Below, in pieces: positions 25,355 to 38,726 of a DNA stretch of 64,000 nt (position 1 is its first letter; every line of letters begins with the position of its first letter). The notes under the pieces were generated by a model, which saw only the letters and a list, made by a program, of their open reading frames with translations, was not told the origin of the DNA and searched no databases. The position numbers and the translations under genes are program-made. The stretch is from Zelopaecilomyces penicillatus (lineage: Eukaryota > Ascomycota > Sordariomycetes > Hypocreales > Pseudodiploosporaceae): assembly GCA_005765155.1 (NCBI GenBank), contig VCCP01000005.1, positions 3,162,001-3,226,000 of the forward strand. The letters are read 5' to 3'.

Positions 25355-25750
25355 TTTAATAGCTGGGTTAAATATATCCTTTTACTAGTTGATTAAGCTA
25401 TAGCTATATAAGCTATATTTAAGGGGATTGAACTGTATAAGTAGATAGGCTATATCTAGGCTATTTAAACAGGTAGATATTATTAAATTTAAGTTTTTTT
25501 CCCTTTTTTTATCTAAGAATTTTCTAGTATATTTAAAAGATTAATTATTAAAAAGCTATCTTCTTTATCTGATTAGTTATAGGATGATTAATTGATCCCT
25601 TAAGTTTAATTCATTATATCACCGCTTTATAGCTTTTCTTGCCTATTTAATCCTTACGGATTATACTAGCTATATAATTACCCTAAAATCACTCTGCAGT
25701 TCTGTGGGTAGTGTTGGTGTTGTTGTGTGTGTTGTTTTCCCCTTATCAAA
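25355..25750 (+). repeat. 397-bp short dispersed repeat, copy 2 (partly mutated)
   Basis: This copy aligns end to end with 5189-5585. The left part is strongly RIPped (starts TTTAATAG where copy 1 has TTTGATGG). The last about 75 bp, including the GT-rich tract and terminal TTATCAAA, are nearly identical to copy 1. I see no clear flanking duplication. Confidence 0.75.
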
Positions 25751-25920
25751 GTAGTTAGGCAGGATAAGGATAATTGCATTTAGGTATTGTTATTATAAAA
25801 GACTGTTACTTGCTTTGTCTATATTATAGTGGTGAAAGCAAGCTGAGAAGTACTATATACCCAGGGGTTATATACTATTCTGGGTATATATATCTTATAC
25901 CTTATAATCCTGTTATAATA
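25751..25920. other. Unmutated single-copy island within RIPped DNA
   Basis: About 170 bp with normal CA and TG content lie between repeat copy 2 and the broken end of D2. The island contains a short inverted repeat (TATACCCAG at 25856-25864, CTGGGTATA at 25880-25888). A 62-codon frame opens at 25774 but resembles no family and runs into RIPped DNA, so I do not call it a gene. Confidence 0.45.
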
Positions 25921-26008
25921 AGGATATATATATTTATCTTTAAAATAAATTATATATTATAAATATATCCTTTAAGCCTTTAAAATAAAAAAGGAATAAT
26001 CTTATATT

Positions 26009-26070
26009 TTTATTTTATTATATTATAATTATATTTAATTTTATTTTATTATATTATAATTATATTTAAT
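26009..26070. repeat. Tandem duplication, 31 bp x 2
   Basis: A 31-bp AT-only unit starting TTTATTTTATTATATTA occurs twice head to tail, followed by a partial third copy. D1 has a single copy at the corresponding site, so the duplication arose in D2. Confidence 0.75.
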
Positions 26071-28890
26071 TTTATTTTAATAATTACTTTTAAATTTAAT
26101 TAAGTATTATTATTTATTTAGGATTTATATTAAAACTATTCCTTATCCTTTAAGGCTAATATTTATTATAAATATAATTTCTTTATTCTTTTTAAAAAGA
26201 TTAAATAATATTAAAATAAAGATAGTTATTATTATATCTTTAAGCTTAATTATTATTTTTAATTATAATTCTTTTTATTTTTAAAAAATTTTCTTTTATA
26301 ATAAAATAATAAAGAAAAGAATAATAATAATAAGGTTATATATTTAAATTTAACAATAATTAATAAATCTAAGAAAGGCTTTAATATCTATTATATTATA
26401 ATAGATAAGTTATTCTAAGATCTTAATAATCTTTTTTTTAGCTGGTTTTCTTTTAGATATCCTATAAAGAAATCTAATAATAATAATTATATTTTAATAA
26501 TATCTTAATTTCTCTTTTAATATTATATATTTAAAAAGCTTAATATTAAGAAGGATTTTATAAAGATTCTATAAATACTTAAATATATATTTTTATATTT
26601 TAAAAAGAATCTCTTTATTATTATAAATAGATTATAGCTTATATATAATAATATTATTAAAAAAGGGTTTAGAAATATCTAAGATAAGATTAAATAATAT
26701 TTAAGTTATAATTTTTATAAATTAAACTATAGAATTTATAATACTTTAAAAAAGTATATATTCTTAAAAGATTAATAATAAAAGAAAATATAATAGGATC
26801 CTTATTTTTTTTATTTAATAGGATTTAATTATAGCTAGAAAAGAAATCTAATAATAAAAGTATAGTATATATAAAGAAGTCTTTATTAAAGGAATTAATA
26901 TTAAAAAAGATAAATATATTTTTAAAAATAATAATATTATATTTTATAATAGTATTAATTAAATAAAGCTTTTTATCTTTTTTCTTAATAAAGAAATATT
27001 AATTCCTATAAGAGATATAAGATTCTTTTAATATATAATTCTTAAAATATATCTTTAATAATTTTATAGCTATTACTTTTAATCCTTATAGAATAAGGAT
27101 AGAATATATCTATTAAATTAAATAAGGAATTATTTTAATAATTTAAAAAGATATAATTAATAGATTAAGTATTTTATTTTCTTTAAATTATTAAGATAAA
27201 GCCTATTTTTTATGATAAAGAATCTTTAAGAAAATATTAGTTTTTTATTAGATTAATATATTCTTAATTTAAAAGAGGATTTTCTTAAGGTATTCTTTAT
27301 AAAATCAAGATCTTTTAAATATGTTAAAGAACTTTAAAATAATATATTTAATAAAGGGTATATCTAGATTAAAAATTTTTTTTTTATTTCTTCTTTTTTT
27401 AAAATAGGTTATTATTAGATATAGATCTATTTAAAGGAATATTATTAATAGGATTAATTTTATTAGCCTTTTTCTTATATAAGGTATAAATATATATCTT
27501 AAAGGGATTATATAATTAATATATTCCTTTTCTTTTAGATTTCTTTTTTTTTTAAGAAGTTTAATTTAATCTTAATTATTTTTAAAGCTTTAATATATTA
27601 CTTTATAAATTTTATTAGTATATATTTAATAATTATCTTATTATTATTAAAATTAAGCTTTATTAATATTTCTTTATTATTTTTAAGAAGCTATTTTAGA
27701 TTAATTTATTCCTTATTATTAATTATACCTTTAATAATATAATTAATATTTAGTTTTTAAGAAATTAGATTTATTTTATTCTTAATAAATAATATTTATA
27801 ATAGAAGTAATTATTTATATTTATTTTATTTAATATTATATATATAAATCTTTATCCTTTTAAAAATAATTAAATAATAGTTTAATTATTTTAATAAATA
27901 ATATCTTTAGAATAAAGAGTATTATAACTTTATTTAATATTATATATAGATAAATAAATATTTAAGTAATTCTTATATAAAATTAAACTTTTATTTTCTT
28001 AATTATTTAAATAATCTATTTAAAAAATATTATTATTTTAATCTTAATTAGATTATATTTAATTTTGTATTTTTTAGTTAATAATTTTAAGATAATATTG
28101 CTTTTAAAGCCTAAAGTAATAAATATATTTATTACTTTCCTTTCTTAAGAATTAATTTTAATTTAGATCTTAAATATTTATTATATATTTAATAATTAAT
28201 AGTTATTTAAGTATATTTAAGTGATTTTATAAGGTATCTTATTAAAAAAGAAGCTTATATTATTATAAAGATTATTTTTAATTAATTTTAGAATATAAAA
28301 ATAATATAAATCTAATAAATTTATATTATCTTAATCTTAATTAAATAATATTATTTAATACTAGCTATAATTAAAAAAAGCTTTTTTTTATATTTTAATT
28401 ATAATATTAATATTAATGTATAATTATTTAATTAGCTTATTAAAAAGGCTTTATTATATTTTATTTATAAATAAACTTAAATTGTTTTTATTATATTCTT
28501 TAGTTTTATTTAAGATATAGGATTATTTAATTTATTCCTAAGAATATAAAGAACTTTTATTATATCTTTAATTTAATCTAATAGATTCTAGCCTATAATT
28601 ATTTTAAGCTTTAGATTAAGATTAATTAATATATAAAATAATATAATAATTATCTTTATAAATAAGGTTTTTTTTAGTTTTAATTAATAATAAGGAAATC
28701 TTATACTTTAATTTATTATTTATAATATATTTTTAGGTATAGTTATTAAATTAAAAGATATTATTTTATTTAATATTAAAGTAGCCTTAAAAATAGGCTT
28801 TTAATATATAATAATTAAAGATTTAATTAATTTTTTATTATTATCTTTTTATCTTTTTCTTTTATTAATATTTATATTAATTATATATAT

Positions 28891-28936
28891 TAATATTATT
28901 TAATTCTTTATATTAATATTATTTAATTCTTTATAT
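28891..28936. repeat. Tandem duplication, 23 bp x 2
   Basis: A 23-bp unit beginning TAATATTATTTAATTC is present twice head to tail within D2. Confidence 0.65.
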
Positions 28937-31537
28937 CTTTATATTAAAAGAATAATATAAAAGAAATTTAGATTATATTTTTATTAGATATAATATCTAA
29001 ATATTATAATTTTATAGATTATTATTTAAGGCTTAAATAAGGGATATATTTTTTAAAGATTATATGTTTATATTTATTTAATACTTATTTAAAATATTAA
29101 AAGGCTCTAGCTTTAATTAAAAGAATAAGGGATATAATTATATAATTAAGGAAATTAATAGTTTAAGCTATTATAAGCTTTTAATAATATCCTTTTATTT
29201 TAAAGAATTATTATATAATAATAAAAGAAATTATATTTTAATTTATAATATATTCTAGGTTTATTATCCTAATATATAAATTATATATATAAAATCTAAG
29301 TTTAATATTATATATTAATTTATTATAATAAAAAGGAAAATAATTTAGTAAATTATAGTATTAGTAATTATTCTTATTTTATCTCTTTTAAAAAGAGAAG
29401 ATATTAAAATACTTATTATTATTAAGATTAAATATTATTTAATTAAATAAAAAACTTATTAAGCCTTTATATTATACATCCTTATTAATATATATATCAA
29501 TATCTATTTATATTTTAATAATTATTTAAATAATATTTTCTATAATAATTATATTAATTTTAAGGTTATTAATAAGCTTAATTAACTCCTTTATATTTAT
29601 TAATTTAATTTTAGAAAATATAATCTTAATAATAATTAAAAAGAACTTTTCTTTAAAGTAAAGATTTTATATAATTAGATTATTTATTATAATAATTTAA
29701 TTAAGTATTATCTTAATAATAATTATATTTATTTAGTTTTTAAGATTATTAAAAATCTTATATTATTTAATAATTAATCTAATAATTATTTAATTATTAA
29801 AGTATTCTTAAAGCTGCTTATATAATATCTTTTTAAGTTTATAAGAATTATAAATAGAATTTATTTAAATAATCTTAATAAAAAGCCTTATTAATATAAT
29901 CTTATATAATATATAAGATAATATTTTTAAATACTTTTAATTTAAATTATATTAAGAAATATAAAATCTATATTTATTAAACTAGTTTAAAATATCTTTA
30001 ATAGATTCTAAATACTATTATTTAAATACTTTTAAATAATCTTTATATAATCTTAATTATTATAAATCCTTTTTAAAGAAATAATTTTTTAGTATTTTTT
30101 TAGTTTTTATTTATAAAAGGTTATAAATAAATCTTTAGATAATATTCTTATAGATATTAATTATATAATATATAAAATAGTTATATTTCTTTTTATTAAT
30201 TATATTATTATTTTTTATTTTAAGCTGATAGCTTAAAAGGTATTTAATAATATTAATCTTATTAAAGTATTTAATAAGCTTAAAATTAATAATATATGTT
30301 TTAGGTTTATTTATAATAAGATTATTCTTAAGATTATTAAAAAAGAAATTATTAGTTTTAATAATATTTTATTAAAAATTCTTAATAATATTATTTTTTA
30401 ATTAATTAATTAATTATAAGCTTGGTTTATTAAAGAAAGGGCTATTAAAATTTATAATAGATATTATATTAAATAAAAGAGTATTTAAAAAAGGATATTA
30501 GATATAATAATCTTATAAGTGATAATTTTAATAATAGAATTAAAGCTATTTAAAGATTTTCTTTTTTAATATAAAGAGTATTTATTTAAATTAAGGGTTA
30601 ATAATATAATAAAAAGATTAAATAATAATAAAGGCTTTCTATTATAAAGGTATTTAAATATCTAGTTGAAAAGGAATTATTTTAATTCTTATATAATAAT
30701 ATTTTATTAATTATATCCTAGTATTAATATAAAACCTTTTTTTTAAGGATAAGTATTATATTTAAATTAAGGATAATAATTTTTATATTATTATAATTAA
30801 ATAATATCTTATTTCTAAAATATTAAGATTATTTTTAAATAAAAAACTTTTTTAATATTAAAGATAAGATTTATAGAAAAGAAAAAGAGATAAAAATATT
30901 TCCTAAAATTAATTAAACTATTAAAATATTAATTTATAATATAAAAAAATAAAACTAAAGGTTAATATATAATTAATATTATTTATTATTAATTAAATAA
31001 TTAGTATTAGAAGCTATATAAGCTGATTATTTATAATATTTTTTTATATATTTATTTATATTTTAATTAAATAAAATTAATAAGTTTAAGGTATCTTATC
31101 TTTTTAATTTAATATTTAATATATAAATTATTTTTTATATATATTCTAAATAAAAACTTATTTTAGGATTAATTATTTTTTTATTTTTTCTTTTGATAAT
31201 TTAATATTTTATAATATTAGATTTTAATAAAAAAGAAATTAATAATATCTTATTATTTAACTAGAATAATATATAATATTTTTATTTTATTGATTTTAGG
31301 TTTTTTAATAAATAAGCTTAGTTCTTTTATTTTTAGATTTTTAGGTTATTATTTTTAAAGGTATCTTTTAATTATATTAATTAAAAGGTTTTATAAGGGT
31401 ATTTATAATAATTCTTCTGAAATTAATCCTTATAATAGCTTAAAAATATCTTTAAATATATTATATTATTAATCTAATATTAATTAATCTTTTTAATAAT
31501 AAAGTAAATAAGATATCTTTTTATCTTAATTATTAAG

Positions 31538-31932
31538 TTTAATAAAAAGAAAATAATATATATAATAATATTAATATTATTTATAGAATTATAATATAAT
31601 TTTAAGGTAATTATATAATTAATATAGTTTATAAGGATTAAATAAATAAGAAAAGCTATAAAGTAATAATATAATAAAATAAATTTAAAAGATAAATTAA
31701 TTATCTTATAATTAATTAAAATAAAAAAAATAGCTTTTTAATAATTAATCTTTTAAATATATTAGAAAATTCTTAGATAGAAGAGGGAAAAACTTAAATT
31801 TAATAATATCTATTTATTTAAATAGCCCTATGTATAGCTTATGTATTTATATAGTTTAATCCCCTTAAATACAGCTTATATAGCTATAATTTAATTAATT
31901 AATAAGGGGGTGTATTTAACCCAGTTATTAAA
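31538..31932 (-). repeat. 397-bp short dispersed repeat, copy 3 (inverted, fully RIPped)
   Basis: Reverse-complemented it aligns over its full length with copies 1 and 2. The CA-rich/GT-rich end of the other copies (ACAACACACAC-like) is here ATAATATATAT-like: essentially every CA and most CC have become TA/TT, and most GG have become AA. It lies opposite in orientation to copy 2, so the pair brackets D2. Confidence 0.75.
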
Positions 31933-34900
31933 ATAGGATTAATAATCTTAAATAATTAATAATATATAATCTTAATTAATTTAAAAGCTAAATAAATCTT
32001 TAATAATATATTGATAATTTATTAAATAAAAGTATTAATAGAAATAAAAAAGATTTTATTATTAAAGCCTTTTTTCTTTTTATCTTTAAAAATATATAGC
32101 TTTAATATTATAATTAAAAAGTTAAGTATATTATTTAATTTATAAGTATTACTTAATATAAGGGTTATAGATTAAAATAATATTAAATTATTAATAAAAC
32201 CCTTTTAAATATTATTATTTTATATATTATTAATAAATATTATTTTTATTATTATATTATTAATAATATATTAATTATTATAATTATTCTTATATAATAT
32301 ATATATTATATATATTATATATATTATATAATAATTAATTTAATATAATTTAATTATTTTATAATTATATAGACTTAAATAATAAATCTTTTAAAAAATA
32401 TAATAATATAATAAAAGGATAATAAGATAATAATAAAAAAAAAGGTATAATAAAAGATATAATTATAAATAAATAAGAAGAATATAATAAATCTAAATTT
32501 TAAGAAAATAAAAATTCTAGAATAATAAAATAATAATAATAAGGAAAATCTATTATAAAATAATAAATATATAATTAAGATATTAAGATATTATCTTTAA
32601 AACAAAGATAATTATAATAGAATTAAATATTTAAATATTTAATTATAATATATAATTGAAAAGATTATTAATTATTAAGGCTTTAATAACCTTTTATATT
32701 TAAAGAATATAAAGAAAGAAAGACTTAGCTTAAGTATAAGTCTGATTATTAATTAATTAATTAAAGCTATATAATCCTATATAATTATACCTAAAATTTC
32801 CTTTATAATAATATTAATCTTTATATTAAAAAGGCTAGAGATAGATAATTAAAAAGATAGTATATAAGCTAGTATTTTATTATCTAGGTTTAATATACCT
32901 AATAATATAAAAGCCTAAACCTATAAATAATGAAATTATTATTAAAAATACTATTAAAAGAAAAAGGTTATATTTATATATATATACTAGCTAAAGTTAT
33001 TATTTGAAATTTATTATCTTTTCTTTTTATAAAATTATTCTTTTTTAAAAATAAGATTATATCTAGTTTATTAATATAAGTTTAATAGGCCTAGATTTAA
33101 TATAAAATAGCTTTAATATAACTATAAGCCTTTTAAATAATATTAGCCTTATATAAATATAAAATATTTCTAGTTAATATACTTCCTTAATAATCTTGTT
33201 TTATACCCTAAAAAGCCTTTTAAGATATTAATAAAAAAAAATTATATATATTTTTAATTTTCTTTTCTATTAATTTAAATATTTTTTAATATATCTTATT
33301 ATGTTTAATAAAATTAAAGATTCTATCTAGGTTATATCTTATTAAATAAAAAAGATTTTAAATATTAAGCTATTATCCTTAAAAAACTATAAATATCTAT
33401 TATTTAATAAAAATACTTTTTAATTATTAAATAAATAAAGAAATTAAGAATAAAGATAAAATAAAAAGATATAATCTATTTAATCTTTAATAATTTATAA
33501 TATTAAATAAGATAAATTAATTTAATTATTTATAAGAAATTATAATATATTAATAAATTATAAAAAATAAATCCTTTTTATTAAATTTATTTATATTAAA
33601 AAGAAATATTTTATTTATATAAATTCTTATTTATAAAAAAAACTATAAAAATAAATATTAGGATTTAATATAAAGTTTAATTTAAATTAAATAAATCTAT
33701 AAAATAAAAAGAAATTAAAATATAAGAAAATAGCTTTTAATCCTATTTAAAATAATAATCTAAAATAGGATCTTATCTTAAAACTATTATTATTAACCTT
33801 AAAAAGATAATAAGAAAAAGCCTTAAAAGATTTAAATATTCTTATTATAATTTAATTATATAAAAAAGAATCTATTTAATACTATTAAGCTTAATTAAAG
33901 CTAGAAAAGCTTTTATAAGAATTATTTTTCTTTAAAAAAAACCTTTATTAATATAAGATTATTCTTAAAGTTTATTTTTTTTATTAAAAAATAATATTAT
34001 TAAAAAAATCTTTTTAAATTATTTTAAAATTAAATAAGGATTTTAAAAAAACTTTTTTAAGGTATTAAAAACTATTTTTATATAAAAAAGATAAAAAAAA
34101 AAACTTTAAAATATTTATTAATCTTAAAATAAATATCTTAATTTTATATTAAATAATAAAAATATTTAATAAATTAATAAATAAAATAATTTATTTTAAT
34201 CTTATATCTTTTTAAAAATCTTTTTTTAATTTTAAATAAAATTAAAAATTCTTTTATTATATTTAAAAATAAAAAAATAATATTATTTAATAAAATAAAA
34301 CTATATTAAAATTAATTAACTTCTTTAATTATTATATCTTATTATTAAGTAAATAAAAAAAAAGATAAAAATAATTAAAATCTTTTTATTTTTATATTAA
34401 AAAATCCTTATTCTTAATTATTAATTCTTTAAATTATTAATTTTAGGAATAATAATTAATTTAATTCTAAGGATATTTAAAAAACTAGATCTTAAAACTA
34501 ATATAAAGAAAAGAATAAAAATATTATTCTCTTTTAAATACCTATTAAAACAAGATTAATCTTAAAGAATCCTTTATAAAAAGAATTCTTTAAAACTATA
34601 AGAAATCTAATAATATTAAATTATAATTTTATTATTATTCTTAAAAATATATAAAAAAAGAAATTAATTATAATATTAAATATTTTATTATTAATTATTA
34701 TATTAATCTTATTTTTTAATTATTTATTTAATAAATATTATATTATAGAATTTATTAATTTAATAAATAAGTTCTTTATAATTATTTTTTTTAAAAAATA
34801 TAATTAGATTTATTATTTATAAATTAAAATTATATTATTAATTAGATAAGATATTAATTATTTAATAAATAAGCTTTTATAAAAAGAAACTAAAAGAATA

Positions 34901-37900
34901 TTACTTTTAAAATATAAATCTTAGAATAAGGATTAATAATCTAATATTTTTAAATAACTTTAGAAATATAATAAAAAAAAGATTTAAAACCTTATAAAAT
35001 ATATTATTATAATGAAATTAATATAATTAAATTAATATAAATATTTATAAAAAAGAATTCTAATATTTAATTAGAAAAAATCTTTTATATAAAAGCTATT
35101 ATATATAAAAAGCTTTCTTTTTATTTATTATAAAATAAATATTTAAAGATTATAACCTTTTTATAAAAAGCTTTTATATATTAAATTATATATAAAGTAT
35201 TATTAAAAAAGAAATATATTAAAAAGGATTATTATATAATAAAAGAAAAGACTTATTAAATTATTTTACTTATAAATAAGTATTTTTAATAAAGAAAAAA
35301 CCTAAATCTTAAAAAAAAAAATTTTTTATTAAAATATAGCCTTAAAAACAAAAATTCTATAAATAATATAATAAAGAAATTAATAAATAGTTTTTAATTA
35401 TTAAATATTAATAATAATAATAATTCTTAATAGATAATTAAGGCTTTAAATATTATAATAAAATAAATAAATTTTAAGCTATAAAAATATAATATTCTAA
35501 AAGTACTTAAATTAATAAATAATTATAAAATACTATAAATTACAATAAATATTATTTTATTTTAAAATAAAGACTTTAATAATATATTTAATCTATTAAT
35601 AAATAATAAAAGTTCTTATATATCTATAATATATTTAGATAATATTAATTGATATTAAAAGTATTATAAAAAAAGATATTAATATTATAAAGAAAAAGAT
35701 AATTATTTTCTTAATTAATATAAGATTATAAAAAAAAATAAGTTAATAGGATTTAATAGATATAATTAATATATAAAAGCTCTTTCTATTAAGCTTTTTA
35801 ATTATAAAGATTTAATTCCTTTAATTCTTTTAATTAATACCTTAATTATAAAAGTAATTATTAATATTTAATTATATATTAAATCAAGTATTATTTATCT
35901 TATAAAATTAAACCTATTATTATATAATTAATAAAAAAAAACCTATTAAAATTATAATTAAAAAATATATTAAAAGAAGCTATTATAATTTATTTTTTTA
36001 AGATTAAACATAGAGTTATTTATTTTTTATAGGCTTTTAAAGGATTTATTATAAATAGCCTAGAAAATAAATAAAAAACTATTTTAATAAATAATAACTT
36101 AATTATCTTCTTTAAAAATTAAATTAGATTAATAAATAAATTCCTATAAATATATATTAATATAATAATTATTAATATAATTATTTATAAAAGGATTAAA
36201 ATAAAAGATAAGCTTAAAAAGAAAAGGAAAGCTAAAATTATTAATATATTAAATATTAAAAAGAGTATTATAACCCTAGCTTTAAAAACTTTTTATTTAA
36301 TAAATCTATTAAAGGTATTATATTATAAGAATCTAAGAAAATAAATATAAAAAGGTATTTAAAAATACTTTTTAATATTAAAGAATAGATTTATTAAGAT
36401 ATAATATAAAAAAAAATATTATTATATTTAAGGATCTTATTATTTTAATTCTAAATATAATAATATAATTTAGAAAGATTTTAATTAAAAAAATAAAAGA
36501 TATATAAACTATTAAATAATAATCTAATAATATAAATAATTAAGAATTAAATATAATAATAAAAATATTAATACTAAAAAACTTTTAGGATCTATAAATA
36601 TCTATATTAAATATAAATAAAGATATATTTAAGGAAATAATAATATATATTATTAATATTTATTTAATTAATATAAGTACTATTCTAATAATACCCTACT
36701 TTAAAAATATCTCCTTAAACTTTATTAATATAGCTTTTTTATAATATAATAAATATATAATTAATCCTATAAAATATAAAAATATATTTAATAATCTTAA
36801 TCTTATATTAAAGAATTTTAAGTTATATTTTAGATTAATATAATTAAAGAAAAAGATTTTCTTATATCTAAAATAAAAGATATTATTAATTAAGGATATA
36901 AAAGTTATTTTAATTTTTAGATTATTAAAAAAGCTTTTCTTAAAATAAAAAAAGCTTTACTAAAAATCTTTTAAAAAATAATAAAAATACTTAAATCTAT
37001 TATAAAAAAGGAATTTCTATATAAAAGATTTTTTAATACCTTTAATTATAATAAATTATTTCCTTAATTATTTTTTAAAATTAATTTAAGAATTATTATA
37101 GATTTTAATCTAGTTCAAATCTTTTAAATCTAAATAATTAAAAGCTTTAATTAATACTAGCTTAAAAAACAATCTAATTATAAATCTTTTATTTAATAAT
37201 ATAATTTAATAATTATCTTAGATATTATAATAATAATATCTTATTTTAATAAATTTATATAATTATTTAATAAGACTATAATCTTATTTTATATAATCAA
37301 TATCTAGATAAATATAAGGATATATATAGTATTAAATAGAATTTTAATATCACTTATTTTTAATATATCTTTTATAAAAGCTATAAAATTAATCTTTAAT
37401 TATTCTTTAAAAAATAAAGATCTATATATTAAATATTAATTTAAAAATACTTAAATTATAATATCTATTATTAATAAAGTATATTAAGAAGAGTATTACT
37501 ATTTATATTATAAAAAAATTGCTATTCGGATTATATAGCCTATATACCACCTAAAATTTTATATATACCCCTCTAATCTATATCCACATATCTAAAATTA
37601 GCTATATAATACTAGCACTTTAAAGGCTACTATAAAATTATATACAGACTATAACAGCCTTATTATAATAATCTTTACACTTTAGCTTATAACACTATAA
37701 CTTTACCTTAATAAATAATATAGCTACCTTATTTCTATTATTAAAACAGCCCTTAGTACTATATATATCTTTTATAGAGCTCTTTAACTTCCTATAGACC
37801 TTTTATTATAATAATAGTATAGCTCTTATTAAGTAATAATCTTTTAACCTATATCTCTTTAATAATAATATTAAAAAAACCCCTTTAAATTATATATTTC

Positions 37901-38300
37901 TATATAATTAATCTAATATAAAAGCTTTTATAAGCCTTAACCTTTAATAGGCTTTTATTAAATAAATAAATTATCTATTTAAAATTATAGCTTTAATAAT
38001 AATAAAATTAAACTAAAAATAGACTTTTTAAATTATTTAATATTAATATAATCATCTATTATTACTTTTTCCTTTTATATATTCTATTTTTTATTATTAT
38101 ATAGAAAAATAATAAAAAATAAAGAAAATTCTTATTTAATAATATAATCTTATTACCTATAAGATAAATAATATTATAAAATCAATAAGCCTTATAAATA
38201 GTATCTTTTTTATATAAAAAGATATCTATAATAATTAATATAAATTATATATAAAGGAGCTTAATAGTTTTATAGTAATATAGGCCTTTTTAAATGCTTT
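31933..38300. other. AT-rich, RIP-degraded transposon debris
   Basis: No open frame, RNA gene or repeat boundary can be placed in these 6.4 kb. A simple ATATATT-type microsatellite lies at 32291-32332. A short stretch near 32826 resembles one near 46575, suggesting a shared but unidentified element. The segment 37500-37850 is less mutated (CA retained, TG lost). Confidence 0.55.
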
Positions 38301-38305
38301 ATAAG

Positions 38306-38726
38306 TATTGCAATTTGCAGTATAAAGTTATAACTAAAGCTAGTAGCAATAGCAGTGGAAGAAAGGCAGCGAATAGTTATCCAGAGTGAAGTCTATAGAA
38401 AAGAAGAAAGAAGTGATTGAATTGCCGATATAGAAAAGAAGAAGGATATAACTAGAAATCCTTTTATCTTTTATATCTATCTAATTCTAAGATAATTTAG
38501 AATTATTTTAAGATATTCTAAATAACTATTTGGAATTATTAGATATTCCAAATACTAAAATAGAAAGTAAGCACTAGTCTATCCCTTTATAGGTTAAGCT
38601 ATAAGGGCTTTATAAGCTTAGCTTATTAAGCTGTACAGGTCTAGCTGCTAGGCTGTAGCAGGTTAAGCTGCTAGACTATAGCAGGTTAGGCTGCTATATA
38701 TAGAAAAAACCCATTTTATTTTAACA
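38306..38726 (-). repeat. LTR of element B, left copy (3' LTR in sense)
   Basis: 421 bp. The sense start is TGTTAAAATAAAATGGG and is unmutated here. The other terminus reads TTGCAATA. It contains three short CTGCTAG-type repeats near 38640-38695 like those of LTR A. Confidence 0.9.

Larger units (their letters stand above)
25921..31537 (-). mobile_element. Ty3/gypsy element D2, inverted relative of D1
   Basis: Reverse-complemented, this region aligns with D1 from about 4175 (at 25921) back to base 1 (at about 30150) with only transitions and small indels. It therefore covers RNase H, reverse transcriptase and upstream pol, and it continues into sequence lying left of this window in D1. It is more heavily mutated than D1. 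A 31-bp unit is duplicated in tandem at 26009-26070. The RNase H end is truncated at 25921, and the other limit is set by repeat copy 3. Confidence 0.75.

Noticed and set aside
32291..32332. Possible origin or structured element (ATATATT repeats)
   Set aside because: A simple AT microsatellite in AT-saturated DNA, with no supporting feature.
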